64,000 bases of DNA from Gordonia alkanivorans NBRC 16433. GTDB lineage: Bacteria > Actinomycetota > Actinomycetes > Mycobacteriales > Mycobacteriaceae. The number at the start of each line of letters is the position of its first letter. Position 1 is the first letter of the stretch. Shown here piece after piece: positions 18,924-28,148 of the stretch. The notes below the pieces were generated by a model. That model was not told the DNA's origin. It saw only the letters and a list, made by a program, of their open reading frames with translations, and searched no databases. Location: positions 124,001-188,000 of the forward strand of contig NZ_BACI01000097.1 in NCBI RefSeq assembly GCF_000225505.1. Direction: 5' to 3'. The translations under genes and the position numbers were made by a program.

Positions 18924-21900
18924 ATGGCCCGGTCCGGCGACACTCAGGGCACTGCAGCCACTGCCCTTCTGAACATCGGCAAGTTCTTCACCCGTTGGGA
19001 CGAGACCGACGACCGTCGCGCAGTATTCCGTGACGGTGGGCGCGCCGGCGACGTCTTCTATCGAGACCGGTGGAGCCACGACAAGATCGTCCGTTCCACG
19101 CACGGGGTGAACTGCACCGGTTCGTGCTCGTGGAAGGTCTACGTCAAGGACGGGATCATCACCTGGGAGACCCAGGAAACCGACTACCCGTCGGTGGGAC
19201 CCGACCGACCCGAGTACGAGCCACGCGGATGTCCGCGCGGCGCCGCATTCTCCTGGTATACCTACTCCCCCACGCGTGTTCGGCACCCGTACGCGCGAGG
19301 TGTTCTCGTCGAGATGTACCGCGAGGCGAGAGCCCGGCTCGGTGACCCCGTCCTCGCCTGGGCCGATGTTGTGTCCGATCCGCTCCGGCGCCGCTCCTAC
19401 CAGCAGGCCCGGGGCAAAGGCGGCCTGGTGCGGGTGAGCTGGGACGAAGCCACCGAGATGGCGGCCGCGGCACATGTCCACACCATCAAGACCTACGGGC
19501 CCGACCGGTGTGCGGGATTCTCGCCGATCCCCGCGATGTCGATCGTGAGCCACTGCGTCGGCACGCGCTTCATCCAGCTCATCGGCGGCGTCATGACGTC
19601 GTTCTACGACTGGTACGCCGACCTGCCCGTGGCGAGTCCGCAGGTGTTCGGCGACCAGACCGACGTCCCGGAATCCGGGGACTGGTGGGACGCGACCTAC
19701 CTGATGATGTGGGGATCGAACGTGCCCGTCACCCGTACCCCGGACGCACACTGGATGGCCGAGGTTCGCTATCGCGGCACCAAGGTGGTCGCCGTCAGTC
19801 CCGATTACGCCGACAACACCAAGTTCGCCGACGAGTGGCTACCAGCGCAGGCCGGCACCGACGCCGCTCTCGCGATGGCCATGGGCCACGTCATCCTGAC
19901 CGAGTTCTTCCGCGACCGCACGACCGACTTCTTCGACTCCTACGTCCGCACCTACACCGACCTCCCGTTCCTCATCCGCCTCGACGAGCACGACGACCAG
20001 GACACGCTGGTGGCGGGCAAGTTCGTCACCGCCGACGAAGTCGGCTCCAGCCCCACCGCCGACGAAGTCGGCTCCGGTTACACCGCCGAGGACGTCTGGA
20101 AGACCGTGTTCTGGGACGAGGACCGCGACGGTCCCGCGGTGCCGAACGGTTCGGTGGGGTTCCGGTACGCCGAGTCCGGCGTGGGACGGTGGAATCTCGA
20201 CCTCGAGGGCGTGCGGCCCGCCCTGACTCTCCTGGGTCCCGACGCGGAGCTCGTCTCGGTGTCCTTCCCGGTCTTCGACGCACCGGACCGCAGCGGCTCG
20301 GTGGTCCGCCGCGGTGTCCCGGCCCGGCGGATCAACGGCCGCCTCGTCACGACCGTCTTCGACCTGATGCTCGCGCAGTACGGCGTCGCCCGGGACGGGC
20401 TTCCCGGCGAGTGGCCCACCGGCTACGACGACGCGACCACGCCCTACACCCCGGCGTGGCAGGCCGAGATCACCGGCGTCCCGGCCGAGGCCGCGATCCG
20501 CGTCGCCCGCGAATTCGCTGCCAATGCCGAAGAGTCGCAGGGCCGCTCGATGATCATCATGGGCGCCGGAATCTGCCAATGGTTCCACGGCGACGCGACC
20601 TACCGCGCGATCCTCTCGCTGCTCATCCTCACCGGCTGTATGGGCCGGAACGGGGGCGGCTGGGCACACTACGTCGGGCAGGAGAAGTGTCGTCCGATCA
20701 CCGGTTGGGTGTCGCTGGCGAACGCGCTCGACTGGTCGCGTCCGCCTCGGACGATGACCGGGACGTCGTACTGGTACATGCACACCGGGCAGTGGCGCAA
20801 CGACGGATATTCCACCGCGTCACTCGCCTCCCCGCTGGCGCGCGGCTCGATGGACCACGAGCACACCGCCGACGCGATCGCACAGTCCGCGCGGCTCGGG
20901 TGGATGCCCTTCTACCCGCAGTTCTCGGCGAATCCCCTCGACGTCGCCGACGAGGCCACCGCAGCGGTCGACCGTGGAGACGCCGACGACGTGGCCGGTT
21001 ACGTCGCCGACCGTCTGCACACCGGCGACCTGACACCCGCCATCTCCGATGTCGACGCGCCGGAGAACTGGCCGCGAACTCTCGTCCTGTGGCGGTCGAA
21101 CCTGCTCGGTTCGTCGGCCAAGGGCAACGAGTACTTCCTGCGGACTCTGCTCGGCACACATCACAACGTGCTGGGGACCGAAGATCCCGAGGCACCGCGT
21201 CCGAGCGAGATCCGGTGGCATGACCGGCCTCCCGAGGGGAAACTCGACCTGCTGCTGTCCGCCGACTTCCGCATGACCTCCACGACGCTGTTGTCCGACA
21301 TCGTGCTGCCTGCGGCGACCTGGTACGAGAAGTACGATCTCTCGTCCACCGACATGCACCCCTTCGTCCATGCGTTCACCCCGGCCATCGCTCCCCCCTG
21401 GGAGGCGAAGTCGGACTTCGAGCTGTTCCACCGGCTCGCCCGCAAGTTGTCGGAGCTCGCGCGGACGCACCTCGGGACACGTCACGACCTCGTGAGTGCG
21501 CCGATGCAGCACGACACCCCCGGGGAAACCGCCCAACCGCACGGGCGGGTCGTCGACTGGCGCGACACCGGCGTGCGTGGCACACCTGGTCGGAACATGC
21601 CGAACTTCAGTGTCGTCGAACGTGATTACACGGCGATCGCCGACAAGCTCGCGACGATCGGACCGCTGGCCGACACTCTGGGCTTCACCGTCAAGAGCGT
21701 GACCTACCCTCTCGAGGAACACACGCGGACGCTCGCCGAGGCCAACGGCGTCATGCCGAGCGGTGCCGGCGAAGGCCGCCCGGCGATCGACACCGACGAG
21801 AAGCTCGCCGAGGCGATCCTCACGCTGTCCGGCACCACCAACGGCGCACTCGCGGTGGCCGGTTTCGAACAGCTCCAGACCCGCGTGGGTGTGCAACTCG

Positions 21901-22655
21901 ACGACCTCGCACGAGGTTCGGAGGAGAAGCGGATCAGGTTCGCCGACACCCAGAAGGCACCCGTTCCGGTGATCACCTCGCCGGAATGGTCCGGCTCCGA
22001 GACCGGCGGTCGGCGGTACGCCCCGTTCACCGTGAACATCGAGCGGCTCAAGCCTTTTCACACACTCACCGGACGCATGCACTTCTACCTCGATCACGAC
22101 TGGATGATCGACATGGGCGAGTCGCTGCCGATCTACCGACCCCCACTGGACATGCACCGACTGTTCGGCGAACCGCGACTCGGTCCCGACGGCGCGCGCG
22201 AGATCACGGTGCGTTACCTGACGCCGCACAGCAAGTGGTCGATCCACTCCGAGTACCAGGACAACCTGTTCATGCTGTCGCTGTCGCGTGGTGGTCCGGT
22301 CGCCTGGCTGAGTCCGCAGGACGCCGCGTCGATCGAGGTGTCCGACAACGACTGGATCGAATGCGTCAACGCCAACGGGGTGTTCGTCTGCCGCGCGATC
22401 GTGAGTCACCGGATGCCCGAGGGCGTCTGCTACGTACATCACGCGCAGGAGCGCACCATCGACGTACCCAAGTCGGAGGCGACCGGGCGCCGCGGCGGAA
22501 TCCACAACTCCCCCACCCGACTTCTCGTCAAACCCACTCACCTCATCGGTGGATACGCCCAGTTGTCCTACGCCTTCAACTATCTCGGCCCCACCGGCAA
22601 TCAACGCGACATGGTGTCGACGATCCGCAAGCGCAGCCAGGAGGTGACGTACTGA
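18924..22655 (+). CDS. narG: Respiratory nitrate reductase, alpha subunit NarG
   Basis: 1243 residues from the ATG at 18924 (alternatives ATG 18906 and GTG 18915; no clear ribosome binding site). Catalytic subunit that reduces nitrate to nitrite on the cytoplasmic face using Mo-bisMGD. The FS0 [4Fe-4S] ligands are His60, Cys64, Cys68 (HGVNCTGSCSW) and Cys103 (EPRGCPRGA). The Mo-ligating Asp is Asp229 in SFYDWYADLP. The C-terminal NQRDMVSTIRKRSQEVTY is also typical. The TGA at 22653-22655 overlaps the narH ATG by one base. A 27-nt tandem duplication adds about nine residues near residue 370. Confidence 0.96.
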   Translation: MARSGDTQGTAATALLNIGKFFTRWDETDDRRAVFRDGGRAGDVFYRDRWSHDKIVRSTHGVNCTGSCSWKVYVKDGIITWETQETDYPSVGPDRPEYEPRGCPRGAAFSWYTYSPTRVRHPYARGVLVEMYREARARLGDPVLAWADVVSDPLRRRSYQQARGKGGLVRVSWDEATEMAAAAHVHTIKTYGPDRCAGFSPIPAMSIVSHCVGTRFIQLIGGVMTSFYDWYADLPVASPQVFGDQTDVPESGDWWDATYLMMWGSNVPVTRTPDAHWMAEVRYRGTKVVAVSPDYADNTKFADEWLPAQAGTDAALAMAMGHVILTEFFRDRTTDFFDSYVRTYTDLPFLIRLDEHDDQDTLVAGKFVTADEVGSSPTADEVGSGYTAEDVWKTVFWDEDRDGPAVPNGSVGFRYAESGVGRWNLDLEGVRPALTLLGPDAELVSVSFPVFDAPDRSGSVVRRGVPARRINGRLVTTVFDLMLAQYGVARDGLPGEWPTGYDDATTPYTPAWQAEITGVPAEAAIRVAREFAANAEESQGRSMIIMGAGICQWFHGDATYRAILSLLILTGCMGRNGGGWAHYVGQEKCRPITGWVSLANALDWSRPPRTMTGTSYWYMHTGQWRNDGYSTASLASPLARGSMDHEHTADAIAQSARLGWMPFYPQFSANPLDVADEATAAVDRGDADDVAGYVADRLHTGDLTPAISDVDAPENWPRTLVLWRSNLLGSSAKGNEYFLRTLLGTHHNVLGTEDPEAPRPSEIRWHDRPPEGKLDLLLSADFRMTSTTLLSDIVLPAATWYEKYDLSSTDMHPFVHAFTPAIAPPWEAKSDFELFHRLARKLSELARTHLGTRHDLVSAPMQHDTPGETAQPHGRVVDWRDTGVRGTPGRNMPNFSVVERDYTAIADKLATIGPLADTLGFTVKSVTYPLEEHTRTLAEANGVMPSGAGEGRPAIDTDEKLAEAILTLSGTTNGALAVAGFEQLQTRVGVQLDDLARGSEEKRIRFADTQKAPVPVITSPEWSGSETGGRRYAPFTVNIERLKPFHTLTGRMHFYLDHDWMIDMGESLPIYRPPLDMHRLFGEPRLGPDGAREITVRYLTPHSKWSIHSEYQDNLFMLSLSRGGPVAWLSPQDAASIEVSDNDWIECVNANGVFVCRAIVSHRMPEGVCYVHHAQERTIDVPKSEATGRRGGIHNSPTRLLVKPTHLIGGYAQLSYAFNYLGPTGNQRDMVSTIRKRSQEVTY
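20028..20099 (+). repeat. 27-nt in-frame tandem repeat inside narG
   Basis: Two copies of a 27-nt unit begin at 20028 and 20055, identical over their first 21 bases, and a third diverged partial copy begins at 20082. They encode TADEVGSSP, TADEVGSGY and TAEDVWKT. The extra units lengthen a surface loop without breaking the frame. Confidence 0.85.
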
Positions 22656-24346
22656 TGCGAGTCATGGCCCAGGTCGGGATGGTGATGAATCTCGACAAGT
22701 GCATCGGATGCCACACCTGCTCGGTGACCTGCAAGCAGGCCTGGACCAACCGGTCGGGCACCGAGTACGTGTGGTTCAACAACGTCGAAACCCGTCCCGG
22801 GCAGGGTTATCCACGGCGTTATGAGGATCAGGACACCTGGCGCGGTGGATGGCGACTCAACCGCAACGGGAAGTTGCGGTTGCGCACCGGGGGACGGCTC
22901 CAGAAGCTGTTGACCCTGTTCGCCAGTCCCGTGCAGCCCACGATCAACGACTACTACGAGCCGTGGACCTACGACTACCAGACGCTGATCGATGCCCCGC
23001 TCGGTGACGACTTCCCCGTCGCGCGTCCCAAATCCCTGCTCACCGGCGAGGACACCAAGGTGACCTGGTCGGCGAACTGGGACGACAACCTCGGTGGCGC
23101 AACAGAACACGTGCCGCACGACCCCATCGTCGAGAAGCTCCGGCGCGACAGCGAGGACGCGGTCAAACTCGGGTTCGAGCAGACCTTCATGTTCTATCTG
23201 CCGCGGATCTGCGAGCACTGCCTCAATCCTTCGTGCATGGCGTCGTGCCCGTCCGGGGCGATCTACAAGCGCAGCGAGGACGGGATCGTGCTCGTGGACC
23301 AGGACCGGTGCCGCGGCTGGCGTCAGTGCATCACCGGATGTCCGTACAAGAAGATCTATTTCAACCACAAGTCCGGTAAGGCCGAGAAGTGCACCCTGTG
23401 CTATCCGCGCATCGAGGTGGGTCAACCCACCGTGTGTTCGGAGACCTGCGTCGGACGCCTGCGCTACCTCGGGATCTTCCTGTACGACGCCGACGCCGTC
23501 ACCGCGGCCGCGTCCACCCCGGATGAGCAGGATCTTTACGGGGCCCAACTCGATCTGATGCTGGACCCCGACGACCCCGAGGTCCTCGCGGCGGCTCGGG
23601 CCGACGGGATCCCCGACGACTGGCTGGCGGCGGCGCGCCGCTCACCGGTGTACGCGCTGGCCAAGAAGTATCGGGTCGCACTTCCGCTGCATCCGGAATA
23701 CCGCACCATGCCGATGGTCTGGTACGTCCCGCCGCTGTCCCCGATCGTCGACCTGCTGGCCGAGCAAGGACACGACGCGGAGAGCCCGGGAACCCTCTTC
23801 GGCGCCATCGAGGCGCTGCGTATCCCGGTCGAGTACCTCGCCGAACTGTTCACCGCCGGTGACACCACGGTGGTCGACGCGGTGTTGCGCCGCCTGGCGG
23901 CGATGCGTGCCTACATGCGTGATGTCACGCTCGGCCGGGAACCCGACGGTGCCATCCCCGCGGCGGTGGGGATGACCGAGGAACAGATCTACGAGATGTA
24001 CCGGCTGATGGCCATCGCGAAATACGATGAGCGGTACGTGATCCCGACCGCACATCTCGAACAGGCCGAGAAACTCGACGAAATGGCCTGTGCGCTCGAC
24101 TACGACGAGGGTCCGGGCATGTTCGACTCGTCCGCGTTCGGTGAGGCGAGTGGCCGTCCGGCACCGGTCTCGGTGGAGACCTTCCACGCGCTGCGGCAGC
24201 GACAGACCACCGACACCGCGGCCGGCTCGCACACGCTGGCCGGACGCACCAACCTGCTGAACTGGGACGGGAACGGTGTTCCCGCGGGGATGTTCCCCGA
24301 CCGCGCGGAGCACGGGCGAGAGAATGAACGGGGCGGTCGCGGATGA
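22655..24346 (+). CDS. narH: Respiratory nitrate reductase, beta subunit NarH
   Basis: 563 residues starting MRVMAQVGMVMNLDKCIGC at 22655, with an aggagg ribosome binding site (22639-22644) inside the end of narG. It carries electrons from NarI to NarG. Four iron-sulfur motif groups are present: CIGCHTCSVTC, CEHCLNPSCMASC, CRGWRQCITGC and CTLCYPRIEVGQPTVC. In the third group a Trp replaces one Cys, which gives the [3Fe-4S] centre known for NarH. An apparent earlier start at 21986 is a frame extension over narG. Confidence 0.96.
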   Translation: MRVMAQVGMVMNLDKCIGCHTCSVTCKQAWTNRSGTEYVWFNNVETRPGQGYPRRYEDQDTWRGGWRLNRNGKLRLRTGGRLQKLLTLFASPVQPTINDYYEPWTYDYQTLIDAPLGDDFPVARPKSLLTGEDTKVTWSANWDDNLGGATEHVPHDPIVEKLRRDSEDAVKLGFEQTFMFYLPRICEHCLNPSCMASCPSGAIYKRSEDGIVLVDQDRCRGWRQCITGCPYKKIYFNHKSGKAEKCTLCYPRIEVGQPTVCSETCVGRLRYLGIFLYDADAVTAAASTPDEQDLYGAQLDLMLDPDDPEVLAAARADGIPDDWLAAARRSPVYALAKKYRVALPLHPEYRTMPMVWYVPPLSPIVDLLAEQGHDAESPGTLFGAIEALRIPVEYLAELFTAGDTTVVDAVLRRLAAMRAYMRDVTLGREPDGAIPAAVGMTEEQIYEMYRLMAIAKYDERYVIPTAHLEQAEKLDEMACALDYDEGPGMFDSSAFGEASGRPAPVSVETFHALRQRQTTDTAAGSHTLAGRTNLLNWDGNGVPAGMFPDRAEHGRENERGGRG

Positions 24347-25038
24347 GGGCCTTCCCCCGGTTCGACCGCGCCGCGAGAACGTCGACCGGAGTCCGGGTGA
24401 TCCACCAGATCAGCTCCTGGTGCCTCAGCTATCCCGACGACGACGTGCTCTCGCGCATCGACCTCATGCGCGCCGCTCTCGACGAACAGCGCCGGGACGC
24501 CGCGGTGCAGTTGCTCGGACGCACCGTCGACCACCTCGCCGGCGAGGACGCGATGACCCTGCGTCGCAACTACATCGATCTGTTCGACCTGTCGAAGCGA
24601 TCCACCCTGTACCTGTCCTATTGGTCGGACGGCGACACCCGCCGGCGCGGATCCTCGCTCGGCGAGTTCAAACAGGTCTACCGGGACAGCGGATTCCTCG
24701 TCGACCTCCACGGCGAGCTACCCGACCATCTGCCGATCGTCCTCGAGTTCAGTGCGCGCGCCGATCCCGGACGGGGCGTCGAACTCCTCGAAAAACACCG
24801 CGCGGCACTCGAACTCATCAAGTTCTCGTTGCTGGAGGCGGACTCACCGTACGCCGGCGCGGTGGCCGCGGTGTGTGCTACCCTGCCCAGTCCGTCCCCG
24901 CCCGACCGCGAGACGGCGATGGCACGATGCCGGCCGGTCCCCACCGAGACCGTGGGACTGGAACCCTACGATCCCCGGCTTCTCCCCATCGATCCGACGT
25001 CATCACGACCCCCGATCCCGAACCCGACCGTGAGGTGA
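24343..25038 (+). CDS. narJ: Nitrate reductase assembly chaperone NarJ
   Basis: 231 residues; cytosolic chaperone that inserts the Mo cofactor into NarG before membrane docking and is not part of the mature enzyme. Family features: an alpha-helical protein with SSWCLSYPDDDV, RRNYIDLFDLSKRSTLYLSY and LPIVLEFSAR. The ATG overlaps the narH stop by 4 bp. The Pro-rich tail (~residues 185-231) is variable. Confidence 0.93.
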   Translation: MRAFPRFDRAARTSTGVRVIHQISSWCLSYPDDDVLSRIDLMRAALDEQRRDAAVQLLGRTVDHLAGEDAMTLRRNYIDLFDLSKRSTLYLSYWSDGDTRRRGSSLGEFKQVYRDSGFLVDLHGELPDHLPIVLEFSARADPGRGVELLEKHRAALELIKFSLLEADSPYAGAVAAVCATLPSPSPPDRETAMARCRPVPTETVGLEPYDPRLLPIDPTSSRPPIPNPTVR

Positions 25039-25041
25039 CGC

Positions 25042-25791
25042 GTGGACATCTTCCTCTGGGGCGTACTGCCGTACGTGACGCTCGGACTGCTGATCGGCGG
25101 CACGATCTGGCGATATCGCTATGACAAATTCGGCTGGACCACGAGATCCTCGGAACTCTACGAATCCCGCCTGTTACGAGTGGCCTCGCCGCTGTTCCAC
25201 TACGGGATACTCGTGGTCATCATCGGACATGCGATGGGTCTGCTGATCCCGGAGTCGTGGACCGACGCTGTCGGTGTCAGCGAGACGACCTACCACTGGG
25301 GCGCGGCGATCTTCGGGCTGCTGGCCGCGGTCGCGACGCTCGTCGGAGTGGGCATGCTCGTCTACCGCCGCCGCACCGTCGGCCCGGTGTTCATGGCCAC
25401 CACCCGCAACGACAAGGCGATGTATCTCGTGCTCACCACGGCGTTGATCGCGGGCACCTACATCACGATCATCGGCGCGGCGGACCCGCACGCGCACGGC
25501 GTGAACTACCGGGAGACCGTGTCCCCGTGGTTCCGATCGATCTTCGTCCTCCAACCGGACGTCTCGGCGATGGTGCAGGCCCCGTTGCGCTTTCACGTGC
25601 ACATTCTGATCGGGATGCTCCTGTTCGCGATGGTGCCATTCACCCGGTTGGTACACATCTTCACCGCACCCGTGCACTATCTGTTCCGGCCGTACATCGT
25701 CTACCGGAGCCGCGACCGTCGACCGGCACCGGGTAGCCGGCCGTCTCGGCCGGGCTGGGCCCCGGTCGGAGTGAAGGACCGTGATCGATGA
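25042..25791 (+). CDS. narI: Nitrate reductase gamma subunit NarI (cytochrome b)
   Basis: 249 residues with five membrane segments; oxidises menaquinol and passes electrons to NarH through two b hemes. The heme-ligating histidines are in PLFHYGILVVIIGH (segment 2) and in HVHILIGMLLFAM...RLVH (segment 5). GTG start at 25042, three bp after narJ. A basic, Pro-rich C-terminal tail of ~25 residues follows the last segment. Confidence 0.94.
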   Translation: MDIFLWGVLPYVTLGLLIGGTIWRYRYDKFGWTTRSSELYESRLLRVASPLFHYGILVVIIGHAMGLLIPESWTDAVGVSETTYHWGAAIFGLLAAVATLVGVGMLVYRRRTVGPVFMATTRNDKAMYLVLTTALIAGTYITIIGAADPHAHGVNYRETVSPWFRSIFVLQPDVSAMVQAPLRFHVHILIGMLLFAMVPFTRLVHIFTAPVHYLFRPYIVYRSRDRRPAPGSRPSRPGWAPVGVKDRDR

Positions 25792-26996
25792 CCACCGACA
25801 CCGCAGCCACCCGGGCAGCCACCGGGTCGCAGTCGATCAACCTCACGCTCGCGACGCTGGCCTTCACGATCAGCTTCTGGGCATGGAATCTCATCGGCCC
25901 CCTCGGAGTGGTGTACACCGATCAGCTGGACCTGTCGGCAAGCCAGAAGTCGATCCTCGTCGCGATCCCCGTTCTCGTGGGGTCGCTGGGCCGGATCCTG
26001 ACCGGAGCCCTGACCGACCGGTTCGGTGGTCGTCTCATGTTCACGGTGCTTCTGGTCGTCACGATCCCGTTCGTGTTGCTGGTGGCGGCGGCCGGTCGCC
26101 TCGCGAGTTACCCGCTGCTGCTCGTCGCCGGGTTCCTCCTCGGCGTCGCCGGTACGACGTTCGCGGTGGGCATTCCCTTCGTGAACGCCTGGTACGACAA
26201 GTCACGTCGTGGCTTCGCGACCGGGGTGTTCGGCGCGGGAATGGGCGGCACCGCGCTGTCGGCGTTCTTCACCCCGCGATTCGTGTCGTGGTTCGGATAC
26301 GTCGCCACCCACGTCGTCATCGCGGTGGCGCTGGCGGCGACCGCGGCGGTCTGCTGGATGTTCATGCGCGACTCACCGCGCTGGGTTCCGTCCCACGACT
26401 CCGTGGTGCCGAAGCTCGCCGCCGCCGCCAAGTTGCCCATCACCTGGCAACTCGGTTTCCTCTATGCCGCGACGTTCGGCGGTTTCGTCGCGTTCAGCAC
26501 CTATCTGCCGACCTACCTCAAGGACGTCTACGACTTCGACCTGCAGGCGGCCGGCACCCGAACCGCGGGTTTCGCGATCGCGGCGGTGCTCGCCCGACCG
26601 CTCGGCGGCATCCTGTCCGACCGGTTCGGACCGCGGATCATCACGGTGATCTCGTGCGGCGGCGCGGTGGTCCTCGCCGCCTGGATGATCACCACACCCC
26701 CGGTGGAGATCCCGGCAGGCATCGATTTCGTGCTGATGGCGATCTGCATGGGCCTCGGATCGGGGTCCGTTTTCAGCTGGGTCGCACAGGCCGCGCCGGC
26801 CGAACGCGTGGGCTCGGTGACCGGGATCGTCGGAGCCGCGGGCGGGGTCGGCGGCTTCTTCCCGCCACTGGTCATGGGGGCCACCTACGACGCCGCCACC
26901 CATAGTTACACCACCGGCCTCGTCCTGCTCGCGGTGTTCGCCGCAGGTGCGATGGTGTTCACGATCTTCGGCATCCGCGGAAGGCCGGCCGACTGA
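25788..26996 (+). CDS. narK: Nitrate/nitrite transporter NarK (MFS)
   Basis: 402 residues, ~12 membrane segments. The nitrate-porter signature of the NNP family is visible in GVAGTTFAVGIPFVNAWYD and repeated in the second half as GLGSGSVFSWVAQ. It imports nitrate and/or exports nitrite. The ATG overlaps the narI stop by 4 bp, so it is the last gene of a five-gene translationally coupled narGHJI-narK operon. The proton-symport versus antiport type cannot be settled from sequence alone. Confidence 0.93.
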   Translation: MTTDTAATRAATGSQSINLTLATLAFTISFWAWNLIGPLGVVYTDQLDLSASQKSILVAIPVLVGSLGRILTGALTDRFGGRLMFTVLLVVTIPFVLLVAAAGRLASYPLLLVAGFLLGVAGTTFAVGIPFVNAWYDKSRRGFATGVFGAGMGGTALSAFFTPRFVSWFGYVATHVVIAVALAATAAVCWMFMRDSPRWVPSHDSVVPKLAAAAKLPITWQLGFLYAATFGGFVAFSTYLPTYLKDVYDFDLQAAGTRTAGFAIAAVLARPLGGILSDRFGPRIITVISCGGAVVLAAWMITTPPVEIPAGIDFVLMAICMGLGSGSVFSWVAQAAPAERVGSVTGIVGAAGGVGGFFPPLVMGATYDAATHSYTTGLVLLAVFAAGAMVFTIFGIRGRPAD

Positions 26997-27088
26997 GCCC
27001 GCGCCCGACCGGCACTCGGGCTTCGACGATCAGAGTTGTCGGACCCCCGTGGTGTCATGGTCGCACCCTTCGAACAAAGGAGCGATCC

Positions 27089-27688
27089 ATGTCAGACCAC
27101 GCTGCCGCAATCCGAGGTCTGCCCCGGTGGCATCCCAATCCCGTCATCCGCTCGACCATCGACACCATCCGCCGGTGTGGATGGCAGGTGACCTCCGTCG
27201 GCGAAGGATCTCCCGAGGCGAACAGTCGCGAAACCGACTGCGGCTTCTCCTACACCGCCGGGCTCTCGTTGCACTCGATCCCCGAACTGGCCATCTACGG
27301 CGTCGACCCGCTCACCGCGCATCACATCCTGAACGAGCTCGGCGATCTCCTCCACCGCGAGGACTGGCGCGATCTCGTCGCGGACCAGTCCGACATCCGG
27401 CTGCAGACGGTCGCGGTGTCGGTGCGACTCATCGAGCAGGTCGACAAGGACGAACTCATCCTCGCCAACCTGCTGTTCCCCGATTACCCGACGCTGCAGG
27501 TGGTCTGGCCCGACGAGTACGGCCGGTTCCCCTGGGAGGAGGGCTACATCCTGCTGCCGATGCACCAGCCGGTGAAGGGGATTCCGGATCTCTCGGCGCA
27601 CGCGCGACGGGCCGCCCACGTGATCACCACCGAGTCGGGACCCGACCGAACCCGCCCCCGCCGGGGCCGCCGGATCTCGGGGCACTGA
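27089..27688 (+). CDS. DUF4262 domain protein
   Basis: 199 residues; ribosome binding site aaaggag at 27076-27082. The DUF4262 pattern is clear: TDCGFSYTAGLSLHSIPELAIYG near residues 50-70 and LQVVWPDEYGRFPWEEGY further on. The role of the family is unknown. The C-terminus is Arg-rich (RTRPRRGRRISGH). Ninety-two bp after narK, with its own ribosome binding site; it may or may not belong to that operon. Confidence 0.8.
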   Translation: MSDHAAAIRGLPRWHPNPVIRSTIDTIRRCGWQVTSVGEGSPEANSRETDCGFSYTAGLSLHSIPELAIYGVDPLTAHHILNELGDLLHREDWRDLVADQSDIRLQTVAVSVRLIEQVDKDELILANLLFPDYPTLQVVWPDEYGRFPWEEGYILLPMHQPVKGIPDLSAHARRAAHVITTESGPDRTRPRRGRRISGH

Positions 27689-27740
27689 GGCGTGCCGGAT
27701 ATCCGTTGCCCGCCTTGACGAATGGGGTAGTCGGCTGAGG

Positions 27741-27881
27741 TCAGAGGGTCGGCCGTCGGGTGTCGTACGCCTCCCGGTACCTCACCCGCCGGCGGCCGTC
27801 ACCGGCGACGGCCAGAACTGTGCGGACGATGCTCGCGAGCAGGACGAGACCGCACACGATTGCCAGTGGTACTGCGGCCAT
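27741..27881 (-). CDS. Small single-span membrane protein
   Basis: 46 residues from the ATG at 27881: one hydrophobic segment (PLAIVCGLVLLASIVRTVLA) followed by a basic tail (GDGRRRVRYREAY). I prefer this start because a gaaggggg ribosome binding site lies 5 nt upstream on the minus strand. In-frame starts at 27974 (77 aa) and 28064 (107 aa) have none. No family recognised. It is on the strand opposite its neighbours, convergent with the DUF4262 gene. Confidence 0.5.
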   Translation of the reverse strand: MAAVPLAIVCGLVLLASIVRTVLAVAGDGRRRVRYREAYDTRRPTL

Positions 27882-28148
27882 GACGACCCCCTTCACCTCG
27901 CTCCGCACCGCGAACCACGTTGCGGGACCGTTGGGATCGCCCCGGGCTTCCCGTGACGAACTGTTGCCGAACATGGTTGCGCGGAACCGCCGTTGGGCGC
28001 CACTGTTTTTTGTGGCCGGAGAGTGCTCACGCGCTGAGAAACGCCTCCGCGAAGCACCGTGCATATGGCCGTCGGAGAGGCGGTTCTCAGCCGGTGACGC
28101 GCCGGTCGGTCGACAGAGCGATCTCCTCGTGCGCCCGCACTTGGCACA

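Noticed and set aside
20820..22604. 594-residue minus-strand frame over narG
   Set aside because: Shadow frame; the NarG protein on the plus strand is conserved across the whole interval.
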